Assembly (NCBI RefSeq): GCF_016808335.1
Contig: NC_053137.1
Coordinates: forward strand, 11,334,506-11,398,505
Origin: Panicum virgatum
Lineage: Eukaryota; Streptophyta; Magnoliopsida; Poales; Poaceae
Length of the DNA stretch: 64,000 nucleotides
Direction: 5' to 3'
The translations under genes and the position numbers were made by a program. The notes under the pieces were generated by a model. It was not told the origin of the DNA. It saw only the letters and a program-made list of their open reading frames with translations, and ran no database searches. Positions within the stretch are counted from its first letter, which is position 1, and each line of letters starts with the position of its first letter. Below are positions 23,022 to 33,011 of this stretch, piece after piece.

Positions 23022-23257
23022 GCTGGTGGGTGGCTCTGAAATAGCTACCATTTTTTTTTTCAAGCCTCACGAGCTAAACGAGCCAGCTCGAGTCGGCAAA
23101 CGAGCCCTGACTTTTAGCTCGCTCTGATATCGAGCCGAGCCGAGCCAGCTCGAGCTGAGCCAAGCCGAGCCGAGCCGAGCCGGCTTGATATCCAGGCTTA
23201 ACTATAGTGGTATATTGGACTGTATATTATAGTATTATATAAAAATAGTTAACTTAC

Positions 23258-23581
23258 ATCAGTTATGGCCTCCTTTACCTCGATGTTTGGATTAGCAGCC
23301 CATGTTCTAAGGGACTCTGTAATGATGCTCTCCATTTCAGATACGAACACTTCCCTAAGGTTTTTTGGTGCATAGAGTGGAGCAGCTAAGCTTCGTAAGT
23401 ATTTGTGAATGGAACCATAGCATTCGGAGATGATCTTCTTGCCAAATATACTATTCATCGTGTCGGGGTACCATAATTGGAACAGCTTGTCGTTATGACG
23501 AAATACAAAACGGTTGAACTCCATGTCCATCGAGACAACCACAGGCTTCCCAACAAAGCTGGTCTTGAAGAGATGGCCATA
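23258..23581 (-). CDS. CYP87A-like P450 exon 2 with damaged acceptor
   Basis: From YGHLFKTSFVGKP to VKEAITD, 108 codons are open. The donor is good (GAT/GTAAGT, GT at 23257-23256). The acceptor region reads TTTTCTCAAG directly before TATGGCC. Exon 1 ends with AG as the first two bases of a codon, so one more base (normally G, as in CAG/GTATGG) is needed; splicing after the only available AG would lose that base and shift the frame. Confidence 0.8.
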
Positions 23582-23709
23582 CTTGAGAAAAGAGAAACTG
23601 ACTTAGATAATGGTATCCCACCGAATCATTTGCTTGATCTTGTATACGTAGTTGTAGATTGGCACAACGATTCCCAACGAGAATGCACAAATTTGAACTT
23701 GTAGACACT

Positions 23710-26700
23710 GTAAACTTGCAGCTCGTTAGGCTCGCGAGCTGGCTCGAACTCGCTCATTATGCTAATGAGCACAAAGTTCTACTCGGCTCGTTATTACGAA
23801 TTGGATCGAGCCGTGTCACGACCCCAAATGTAAAAACATGCTTAACACTTAAACAACATCATCATAAGCATCATTAAGGCATAAAGGAGCATCATGTGCA
23901 TGTGTGTTGTGTTTTGAATTTAATTTTGTGTATGTAAGAATATGCGCTTATTAAGAAAGTTCAAATTTTGTTATGCAACTTGGAATCCAAAAATTTTATT
24001 TAAATACTATATTTCAAATGTTGATTTAAAAATATTTTTTCAAGATTTTATGACTTTTGAACCGAGCCACAAAATTCAAGGAAATTTCAAAAATAGTCTC
24101 ATTGTTCTTTTTTCTGCGACCAAATTACAAAATATTTTCGAGTGATTCTTGTTGAATTGTGTTCTTAGTGATTTTATATATCTCAAGTAAAAATTTAGTG
24201 AATTTTTGAGCCCGGGAACACCTTCGTTTCGAATTTCAAACTTGAACTGTTTATTTTCCTCGCCCGGGCCCACCCGTCAGCCTCCCCTTCTCCTCCTCTC
24301 TCTGTTCTGCTGGGCGCGCCGCACGTGTCACCGCCGCCGGCCATCCTCGCACCACGTGCTGGCCATCCTCATTCTGCATGCATCTTTATCTGTGCTGAGT
24401 CCGCCCCCTCGCCCTCTCCTTATCCGCGCCCGACCCCTTCTTTCCCTTTCCCCCAAACCCTAGCCCTCCATTGCCGCCGCCTGGAGCTCGGTTGTCGCCG
24501 TCGATTCGTCGTCTCCGGTTGCCCTCTCGCATGGGGAGCTTCCTCGTATCGTCCTCCTTCGTTTCCCTTTCTTAATCGGCCCCCTCCCTTGTCGTGCAGG
24601 GCCGCCGCCGCCCAACGCCGCTGTGCCGCCCGTCCGTCGCCGCTCCTCGCCTGCGCCACCGCTAGTGAGGCTCGCCGCCATTCCCTCCACCCCATGCTGC
24701 CTTCCCTTCCCCGCTCTGGTCCTGCCTCGCTGCGCCGTCTTGCGCCCGCCGCCGCCGGCCGCCGTCGCAGCGCGCATGCGCGGGCTCGCGCTCGCGCTCA
24801 CACTGCGCCGCGCGCGCCGTGGCCGCGCCCACATCGCGGTCAAGGCGTCTGCCTTGCCTTGACCCGGCCTGGGTCGCCGCTGACCCGTGGGGCCTGCCTG
24901 TCGGTGCCTGGGCTGGCCCTGCAGGGTACGTTTAGCGTTTTCAAGCTAGTTTATTTGTGTTGCAAATTTGAAAAATGCGTACAAAATCGTACCGATCTCA
25001 GAAAAATGCAAAACTTGTTTTGTTGGGTTCGTATCGCTGAGATCTACTTAGAAAAAATATTTTTTTGTATGTTTCACTAATGTTTGTTAGGGTTTAATCT
25101 TGTTTCCGTTTCTTCTATCCGAAAATGCTTTAGGGTAGAACTTCTTGCTGGAAAGTGATAAAATAGCAAAACTAGTTTTATTAGCCTTGGGTTCATGCCT
25201 AGTTTCTATGATAATTTTCTTGGATTTGTTTAGTTAATTTTGCATGTCTTTTCTGATTTACCTTGTTTCGAGTAGTTGAAAATTAATATATTTATGATTA
25301 ATTATAGAAAAATGCTTTTGCTGCAAAACCAATTTTCGTGGGTTCCTTTGTAATGTTCTCTGCATGCTCAATTTAAAATGTGATTTATGCTTGATGTGTA
25401 CATTCATTTCTTAATTCTTGCATCGCATTCATGCATTATAGTGTCTGAACCGTCGGAGAACGAGCCCGTTGAGCCTGCTGAGTCCATCGAGCCTGAACCC
25501 GTAGTCCAGTTCATGGTCGAGCCAGAAGTTAACCAAGGCAAGCAGCTAAACATGAATCCTTGCTCCTATTTAACCTGATTTAATTAGTTATTTCACCGGG
25601 TAATGTTGGGTTATATATAGTATGTATGTATTGCATTCTTGTACCTATCTGCGTGCATTATCCTTTCTTGATTTGTTATCCTTGTTCTTGGCACTAGTTA
25701 GTCAGTAATTACTTAACCTGACTAGATGCTTAGCCCTACTTAGAATATTTATATTGCTCGCTAGACAGGAATAATTTAGAGGATCACATTTACCGGTTAC
25801 CCTTGATCGCACTGGTCTGGTTTGGTGGTTATTGAAGTGGTAGTACCGAGATTTGAGCGGAATGGTAGGGCTTAGAGAATAAAGTCACATGGACATAGTC
25901 CGCTTGGATCGATTAAGGACCGAGTTGATGTCATCGGCCTTGAGCACCTTTCCGTGCTACCACATATCCAATATAATAGTACGGATGAGTCAATTACCTT
26001 CTTTGACTTGATCATTGATGTGCAGTCCTAGATACGTGGCTAAGGGCTATGCAGAGAGGCTTAGAGGTGTCCCCTGGGTGGACCTATGTGTAGGAAAATT
26101 TAGAGATGGCCCCGGTGGAAACTAAGTCTCTACTCGTAAGCTAGGTGTGAAAATTTCAATGATCGAGCCATGTTGGGAACGGTTGACACGAGTACCCCCT
26201 TATCCAACTTTGGCCGGCTGGGTGAGTCGCATGGTCCTTGCGTCATGTGGGTAAAGTAGTACACCCTTGCATGGTTATAATCAATTCGAATTGCCGCGCT
26301 CTCGGATATGAGTAAGCTCTTGGTTCGTCGAATTCTTCATAGAGAGTTTCGGTTTTGTTGGCTTTGGATTCATGTCATATCGAGGATCTATTATATATTA
26401 TATTACTCTCTTAATCAACTAAAATTGTTTGGGGTTGGGCAAGATTAATTAATTTTGCTAGGTGATAGTTTAGGAAGCTCTTGCTTATGCAATAATTACT
26501 TAACCTTAAAGCTTTTAATTGAGCCTTTGTATGATCCTTGTTTATTTAATCGCGTAAGTCATGCGAGTACCTTTTGTACTTAGGTTGCTTTCTAAATCTA
26601 GTTGCAGGTGAGCCGGAAGTGGTGTTCGGCCACTTCTACCCCGCCGATCCAGGCGCGGGGGAGGAGTAGGTCGTTGAGGCTATGATGGTGTCCTTGAGCA

Positions 26701-27175
26701 AGACACCATTATCTTAGGTATGTTTTTATCGTAGCCGAACTCTGTGAGAGTATGTAAATATAATAATCTTTAAGTTTCGGTTTAATATATCTTTCGTGAG
26801 CCCAAGGCTTGTAATGGAAGTTAGTTGAACCCTCCTATATTGAACTTATAATTTTAAGTGTGTAAAATTGCTCTTTGTGGATCATCGGCAATATACGTGC
26901 TTGTGTAACGGTACGTGTGCTTAATCCTGGGCATGTGGCAAACACGTACCGGGACTACCGGGTTTGTTCTCATTCTAGGTGAATTGTATTGGTTAAGTGC
27001 CTCTAAGGTGTGGATTAGCACGTGGCGTGTCGAGAGACGGACACGTGCTAGCCCTCATCTTAAAGGATTAATCAATAATTTCACCTAAACCGAGGGCAAA
27101 TTGGGCGGTTCTCACAAGCCGAGCCGGCTGCGAGTCAAGCGAGCTAATGAGCCACGAGTAATTTTTCCAGCCCTA
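23710..27175. mobile_element. Second GAGCC-family hAT remnant containing a 3.3-kb solo LTR
   Basis: The right end, read on the minus strand, is TAGGGCTGGAAAAATTACTC (27175-27156), a canonical hAT terminus. It is followed by a CTCGTGGCTCATTAG segment very like that of the element at 17737. The left part (23710-23813) has the same GCTCG-rich subterminal sequence, but the terminal TAGGGCTGG is missing, so the left edge is approximate. The solo LTR at 23814-27116 is nested in it. It lies in intron 1 of the P450. Confidence 0.65.
23814..27116. repeat. 3.3-kb solo LTR (TGTCACGACC...TTCTCACA)
   Basis: TGTCACGACCCCAAATG at 23814 and GGGCGGTTCTCACA ending 27116 are flanked by the perfect 5-bp duplication AGCCG (23809-23813 and 27117-27121). 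Length and termini fit a Tekay-type gypsy chromovirus LTR (recognition from memory). Long GC-rich ORFs around 24325-25080 are inside this LTR and show no protein domain I recognise. Confidence 0.88.
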
Positions 27176-27443
27176 GGTAAATGCATAATTACGTATGTGT
27201 GTGGTGGTGGTGGTGTGTACATACGTGTTACCCTTGTGATAATGGCAAAAACAGTATAATAACTGCGGTAGATGATAATTGTTATATATAGCTAGAGTAG
27301 CGTACCCATTTCCCATTAAGCTCGCCCATGGTGAGCTTATTGTATATGAGTTGTACACTACGTTACTCTTCAAATTAATGGCATGTCTAGGAATTATTTC
27401 TATCATGTATATAATCAAGAGTGAGTTATAATTAACCTATCAC

Positions 27444-27676
27444 CTTTTGAGCCTCATCTTGTAGAAGTCTGGAATGTCCAATGAAGGGCTTGACTTCAAG
27501 AGCTGGAGTGTCTCGCCAACAATAGGTAAGCCCATGGAGCCACGAGGAAGCCTCCCATTGCACGTAGGGTTCGTCCACCGGTAGATCAAGTGAAGAAGCC
27601 ACCCTAGAATGAGTGTAAAGACGCCATAGAGAATAACATCCTGCACTTGCAGCTCCATCATCTCTATGATGATCAA
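27444..27676 (-). CDS. CYP87A-like P450 exon 1
   Basis: The ATG at 27676 opens 77 codons plus two bases; nearby in-frame ATGs at 27661 and 27658 are alternative starts. A hydrophobic anchor (VILYGVFTLILGWLLHLIY) is followed by RWTNPTCNG and the hinge LPRGSMGLP. The donor is AAAAG/GTGATAGG (GT at 27443-27442). A TATA-like sequence lies about 50 bp upstream of the ATG. Confidence 0.8.
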
Positions 27677-27724
27677 ACTCAGTTGTGCCTAATTGGCGAA
27701 TGAAGGAAGAAGCTGCATGGACCC

Positions 27725-27733
27725 ATATATATA
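27725..27733 (-). promoter_or_regulatory. TATA box candidate for the P450
   Basis: CTATATATATGG on the minus strand lies about 50 bp upstream of the first ATG. This would give a short 5' leader. From 27740 to 28030 no other feature was recognised. Confidence 0.5.
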
Positions 27734-28035
27734 GTTGCTGAAATGTTGTAAAACCGTCGATCCAAATTATTAAATGATTTGGTTGGGAAACTTGCACCAA
27801 CACCCCTTCTCTTGAGTCTGAAGGGTGGATACGGCACGTGCGCGTATTTTGCGTGAAAAATGGGTGGCCTGTAATGTGTGAACAACACGCAGCCGTGAGC
27901 TAGGTAAGCCCATTCGGGCCTACAATTTTTTTTGTTATTTTCATTTGCAAACTCATGTTCTAACTATCCAGACCAGCACATATACTCGTATTTTGCGCCG
28001 GCACAGCCGCTGGATCAAATACACGTCACATGTCT

Positions 28036-28310
28036 GTTTTTTTTAGATAAAAGTCCCGGCCTTGAACACTCTCAAGAGAGTGTCTACAGCCAAACGAGAC
28101 CCTCAAGTTACAAGAGTTCTTAGACTCTAAATCACAAACGAGAAATTTTACAAAAACAAGAGAAACTAATAAAGAACAAAGGAAGAAAACTAAAAGGCTA
28201 AGCTTCAATCTTCTTCTTCATTCCTGCTTCAAGCTTGCAATGTCTTCACACAACATCAATCCATCACATCAATGTCTACTTAGAAACTTGATGTTCGGAT
28301 CATCTGCGCT
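28036..28310 (-). mobile_element. Possible 5'-truncated LINE tail
   Basis: A T8 run at 28037-28044 (a poly-A tail on the minus strand) is followed by about 270 bp of non-coding, A-rich sequence resembling a LINE 3' end. CATGTCT occurs just before the T-run and again near 28314, a weak 7-bp target duplication. Confidence 0.35.
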
Positions 28311-28646
28311 TGTCATGTCTCTTCACGTAAACCTATCCTCTTGGGATCTCCGAAAGCGTCGCCTCAGGAGGAAGCGACGCCGAAGGTGCCGTCGTCGCCC
28401 GTTCAGAAAAAACTGAGCATGGTTTTCACTAGGAGTCCCGATTGATGAAGAGATGGGAGGCTGTGTCTATGTTGGCTTAACTTGGTGGTGCCAACCCTAT
28501 AACTGCTATGGATTGGTTTTTGAGCTGGCATGAATGATATGCTCGGCAGTAGTGAAAGTAGAGTCAATGATTTACTCACTTATTTCTAATCTTGATCAAA
28601 CTCGGGTGTGCCAACATCACCTGTGCTTTCCGGATTTAAGAAACTA

Positions 28647-28928
28647 CTCTCTCCGTTTCAAATTGTAAGTCATCTCAACTTTTTTGGAGAGTCAAACTAT
28701 TTTTATATTTGATCAAAATTATAGAAAATATTACAAAGATTTATATCACCAAATAGATATACTATGAAAGTATATTTAATGAAGAATTTAATGATATTTA
28801 TTTGGTATCATAAATATTAGTACTTTATTGTACAAACTTGGTCAAACTTGAAATATTTTGATTTTTCAAGCGAAATGTTTTGATTTTTCAAGAAAGTTAG
28901 AATGTATTACAATTTTGGAAGGAGGAAG
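28647..28928. mobile_element. Stowaway MITE (282 bp)
   Basis: CTCTCTCCGTTTCAAATTGT at the left and ...TTGGAAGGAGGAAG at the right form the Stowaway (Tc1/mariner) inverted termini. TA dinucleotides flank both ends (28645-28646 and 28929-28930). The subterminal TTGTAAGTC and GGTCAAACTTG segments are typical. Confidence 0.85.
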
Positions 28929-29230
28929 TAACAACCATCACTACTATTGGCATATTATTATATTAGTAGCTATCGTTAGAGCATATCCAAACAGGAGTGG
29001 GGTTCTGCACATTATGTGTGCAACAGTGCAATTTGGTGAGCAGGTTCACTCTGATGGTACTGTCGCTACATCTTCACATTCCTGTAGCTACTTACAATTT
29101 CTTACGGGATCCTATCATTTCTTCTTTTTTTTGTTGTTTTTGAAGAAAGAAACCCTATCATTTTGCATCATTTGTTATGAGCATTCAAAGCTCATTTGTA
29201 CAAAACTATAAGACACACATAATCAAATAT

Positions 29231-29292
29231 ATATAAGGACTTTATTACTAGCATACACAAATATATAAGGACTTTATTACTAGCATACACAA
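29231..29292. repeat. Short tandem duplication, 32-bp unit
   Basis: The unit ATATATAAGGACTTTATTAC plus TAGCATACACAA is present twice in a row. The surrounding 28930-29974 region has no gene that I can support. Confidence 0.85.
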
Positions 29293-29974
29293 ATGGTACT
29301 ATGGACCCATTTGTGATGGTTTCACAGCCGTGAGAAAAACTGCGATAGATATTTTGTTGCTCACTTGCTCATATCCGGAAAACTTAAGAAAAGTTTCATG
29401 TGGCCTAAGGCTGGTCCAACGGTTTGAATTATGAGTAATAAAAAAGAACACACAAATTGTGCTACAATAGACCTTATTGTAGTAGCACTGAATTAAGGAA
29501 CACTAATCAATTGTGTTACTATTGGTCTTAGTAACACTTTTCTTGATATATTGCAACATATACCGGTGTTACTAAAGGTATGTTCTGTACTTAGTGTTAG
29601 TGTAGCTAGCTAGATAGATGGATTATATTGGTACATATGCCACTCATGTATACCGATAGCCTGTTTGACAAAGTCGAGTTCCAAGAATTTGGAGCTATAA
29701 ACCATGAGATATATCAAGGATTTTTTGTTACCTTTAACATAGGCGTACTAATAAGATAGTATTTAACTACTTTGTTATTTTGGCCTACAAATTTTTGACA
29801 CCTAGTCAGAGCTCCCAACTGCCAGCTGCCAACTGAAGTACTATACACTATTACTATTCATGGACTGCCTGTAGCTGGAGTGTATTGCTTTCTCTTCGTT
29901 TGGCATAATTTGCACGCCACTTGTATCATTGGCCTGGGCTTACTAGCTCCCTCCGTTGCTGGCACACCTCTTGT

Positions 29975-31123
29975 TAGGGGCGGACCTAGGATTTGGGCTC
30001 TGGGTATTCAAAATTTTTAAATGGTCAAAAATTTTTGGCACCCGGTATGCCTACGCAGCTGCACCAAGCCAGCCTACATTGTGAGTTGGCCCTGTCCACC
30101 CGCTAGGCCACCGTCTCTACCTGCTGGCCCTGCCTGCTCACGAACACATTACCACTGACAGCGTGCGTGCTCCATGCTTCGTTACCGACCACGGCGCCGC
30201 CCTCCTCAATCGGGACCAGGGCGCCCGCTCGATGGCCGCCCCGCTCCGCATCGCGTTCGAGGACGAGGAGTATGGCTTCCTCAGCAGGGACGCCAGGGAG
30301 GCGGTGGACACGTGGCTCTCGTACAGCGTGTACCACGCCGATGATGCGCTGTAGCTCAGCTCGCACCAGGCCACTACCAACCCCTCACGGCGGCGGTGGC
30401 GCTGGCAGCAGAGGTGGAGGCCGCGTCGTCGGCTGCGGCGGGGGCCGAGATGGCGTTCGTGGTGGCGGCGGCGCTTTGCTCGGTGCAATCTTGCGTAGCA
30501 GGCTGCGGCGCAAGTGGGTCGCACACCAGGGTCCATGCGCGTAGTGGCGGTTAGCAAGACCAAACTGGTGCCCATCATCCGCGGCGTCTACGACGTGGGC
30601 CACCGTTGCTTGGGCGAGAACTACGTCTAGGAGCTCATCGACAAGGCACCTAGGTTGGCTTGGATTACTCACGAGTCCAACAACAAAATCTTGCCTTTGG
30701 TCTCCTCGTTGTGGGAATTGCTAGTTAGAACATTGAATCAGAGTTGACAGCTTGTTAATTAAGCTTGGTGCTAAGGCCTCGTAACTGTGTCTTTAGCATG
30801 GGGCCGGTGACGCGTTGCAGCCTGCAGGTCGAGCTCCGTCTGGAGCCTGGGAGGGGGATTGGGTCCTGGGAAACTAGTGTGACGACTCATATTTTTGGGC
30901 CTTTTGGGGGTATATGAGCTGGTGGTGGAGGAACTGAGGAAGGAAGCTGGGCCGCTGAGGTTTTTTGGGCCAAAAGAGAGATTGAGACTCTAGTAGTTTG
31001 ATTTGTTGTGTTAGTTTTGCTTTTTTGAATCATATACATAGAGTACTCTATATATACTAAATTTTTGTCAAAAACAATGGGTATTCAATTGAATACTTTT
31101 GAATTCAATTGGGCCCGCCCCTG
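29975..31123. mobile_element. hAT element carrying captured gene sequence
   Basis: Ends TAGGGGCGGA (29975) and CCCGCCCCTG (ending 31123) are inverted repeats of the CAGGGGCGG hAT type. CTCTTGT occurs immediately before (29968-29974) and after (31124-31130). The interior is GC-rich and contains a recognisable fragment of a PLP-homeostasis gene (30502-30723) and a further unassigned open stretch (30163-30354). It has no hAT transposase, so it is non-autonomous. Confidence 0.78.
30502..30723 (+). pseudogene. Captured fragment of a YggS/PLPBP-type pyridoxal-phosphate homeostasis gene
   Basis: Read in frame from 30502, the sequence gives RVVAVSKTKLVPIIRGVYDV followed by GHRCLGENYV, a stop (TAG 30628-30630), and ELIDKAPRLAWI. 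VAVSKTK, with the PLP-binding Lys, and GENYVQEL are signature segments of the YggS/PROSC family. Here the Gln codon is replaced by TAG, and the sequence decays after about 30665. It is only about 70 codons of a protein normally some 230-250 residues long, and no intron boundaries are evident. It lies wholly within the hAT ends at 29975-31123, which suggests transposon capture. No function is expected from this copy. Confidence 0.7.
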
Positions 31124-31734
31124 CTCTTGTACGGTGGTGATCAGGGTACTTGCCGCCAAATCCAACCGGATGGCACCCGCCAGCCCCTTCCTCCGATCGT
31201 CTCTTCGATCGTCTTCGCGCTCAACTTCTACTTTTTCCTCTTTCTTTCTCTTCCCTTGTATATATTTCATCCCGATCTAGGAGTGTATATATGCGGCCAC
31301 ATCATCCCACATATATATAGTGGCTGTGTGAGGGTGACTTTCAAGGTTAAATATGGTTAGTTGCAGGGATGCAACAAGTTAGATAAATTTTGGATTATTG
31401 GGTCGATCCAAAAAATTGATCAAATGAACCAGAATGTCATCCTGCGTAAATAATTTGGTAGGAGAAATGAACTAGAGTGGGCATGTCATCATAACTAAAT
31501 AAATGACCCAAAAGACACCATTTTGTAACCATTTGCATCCTTAGTTAGCTGTCACACACCATGACCGTGTGCGGCGGTGGATTAGTGCAATGGCTACCAA
31601 TAATCCACGCAGATGAGGTAGTGCATTAGCAGCATAAATATTAATATATAGATAGGCATGGAGCGAGTTTGGCCAATAACTTGGTGGTCTTCACTTTCAT
31701 GCCAGTAAGGCAATGTTTGGCCAACCAAGTTTAA

Positions 31735-32630
31735 AAACATCTCCAATAGATTAGGTATAATCCTAGCTAAATTTAGAGTTTTACAAGCTTTGAAAAAAAA
31801 AATAGCGGACTCTCCAAATCTCTTGACTCTCTATTTAACAAGTGACAACTTATGAAAACAAAAGTTAACTCAAGTTCTCGCAGATAGGTCCCTGGATCTA
31901 GTAGAAAGCACCCTAGAAGTTTTACAATCAAAGCAATGGGGTCCCTAGTCGCTGTTCATGGCGGGGGAGGGTCTATCCGGCTGTAATCCAGCGAGACGGA
32001 GGGCCAGCAGTGAGGGCAACGTGGGGGAGGAGCAAGAAGAGGCCAAGGGCTACCTTTCGGTGGGTTTTGGTATGGTGGGGTCGAGGTGGCCGGAAAGGGG
32101 GTTGCCGGCGTGAGCAGGATCTCTGGCGGTGGTGCGGCTCGGGTCCAGTGAGGTTCCGGCGATAGAAGAGGCCGGCGAGCATAGGTGAGGGGAACCCATT
32201 ACTCACCTAGGTCAGGATCAAGGAGGAGATGGTGCGCGAGCTGGCCTCCGCCGTCGATGCACGGTCGCCCGTCCCCACCAACGCGGCTTGGGAGGGAGCT
32301 CGGAGCCGTCATCGTCATCGCCTCGGGAGGGAGCTTGGCGTTGTCATCGTCGGCGGCTGGGGGAGCTCAAAGCAGCAGGAGGGAGCTCGGTGGAGGTGGC
32401 GGGGAGCTCATCTTTGCCTCGGGAGAGAGCTCGGAGCGGCGGGAGGGAGGTGGCGGGGAGCTCCTCGTCACCTTGCGAGGGAGCTTGGAGTGTCGCTGGC
32501 GGCGCCCACAGATGTGGCGCCCCGACTAGTGGGGGCGGGAGGTGGAGGGAGGCTGCGGGAAAAGATGGAGCGCGCGGGATATTGAGTCGAGGGGCTCGAC
32601 ATAGCTAGGTTATTGGAGATTCTCTATTTC
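31735..32630. mobile_element. Possible inverted-repeat element with GC-rich core
   Basis: ACATCTCCAATAGATTAGG near 31740 and CTAGGTTATTGGAGATTC near 32610-32627 are imperfect inverted repeats of the ATCTCCAA type also seen at 56266. The core (31960-32590) is GC-rich with GGGAGCT repeats. No target duplication was resolved. From 31124 to 31734 and from 32630 to 33011 I see no supported gene. Confidence 0.4.
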
Positions 32631-33011
32631 TACCCCATACTTTGTAACCCATATTTAAGAAATTACTAGACTTATACCAGTTTCATTATTGTTTGAGTCC
32701 AAGACCGCCTTAAGAATGGGCCCACGGTGAGTTGAGGTCAGGCTTGTTGTGTACGAGGGCAGCTCCAGCGTGCGGTAACATCGAATCGTCGCGTTGCGGA
32801 ACCAAACTGTATACACTGTGAGAGTCGAATCTTGTGCGTCATAATGAAAATTGTATGTTGCAGATGTGCCGAACTGATATGAAAAAAAAATCACAGCCGC
32901 ACAAGGGAAGAACAAAGTCCAACCAATAGCTGGCGCTTTTAAGTTTAATTCACAGATGAGCACAAGAGGCGACACGTGGATAGAAGATGATATTTACAAA
33001 TGGAGCTATTA

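Larger units (their letters stand above)
17737..23200. mobile_element. GAGCC-rich hAT element containing two nested solo LTRs
   Basis: The left end TAAGCCTGGACAAAAACTCG (17737) and right end ATCCAGGCTTA (ending 23200) are inverted repeats, flanked by the 8-bp duplication ACTATAAT (17729-17736) / ACTATAGT (23201-23208), which match at 7 of 8 positions. Both subterminal regions are dense in GGCTCG/CGAGCC words. The element's own DNA is only 17737-17867, 19410-19879 and 23022-23200, about 780 bp; the rest is two solo LTRs. The middle part contains a GC-rich leader and an ATG (near 19853), perhaps the remnant of a transposase 5' end. It sits in intron 2 of the P450. Confidence 0.82.
16822..27676 (-). 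pseudogene. CYP87A-like cytochrome P450, 5' three exons only (probably a pseudogene)
   Basis: Three minus-strand exons encode consecutive N-terminal pieces of a CYP85-clan P450, closest in my memory to the CYP87A family. Exon 1 (27676-27444) holds the membrane anchor and the Pro-rich hinge LPRGSMGLPIVGETLQ. Exon 2 (23581-23258) holds GHLFKTSFVGKPVVVSMD and LFQLWYPDTM. Exon 3 (16974-16822) holds ITIKKVIGFE and FPIYVPGTKFYQSMQ. The exons with the I-helix, ExxR and heme-binding Cys are not seen down to 14282 and would have to lie before the window. Intron 1 (about 3.9 kb) and intron 2 (6.3 kb) are filled with hAT elements and solo LTRs. The exon 2 acceptor appears mutated (CAAG instead of CAG/G), which would shift the frame. 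Known P450s of this family oxidise steroid or triterpenoid-like substrates; no substrate is inferred here. Confidence 0.75.

Noticed and set aside
24325..25080. 251-codon plus-strand ORF
   Set aside because: It lies inside the 3.3-kb solo LTR, is compositionally GC-driven, has competing ORFs on the other strand and no recognisable motif.
32655..32975. 106-codon minus-strand ORF with hydrophobic stretch
   Set aside because: No homology recognised, and the surrounding sequence is repeat-like and non-coding in composition.
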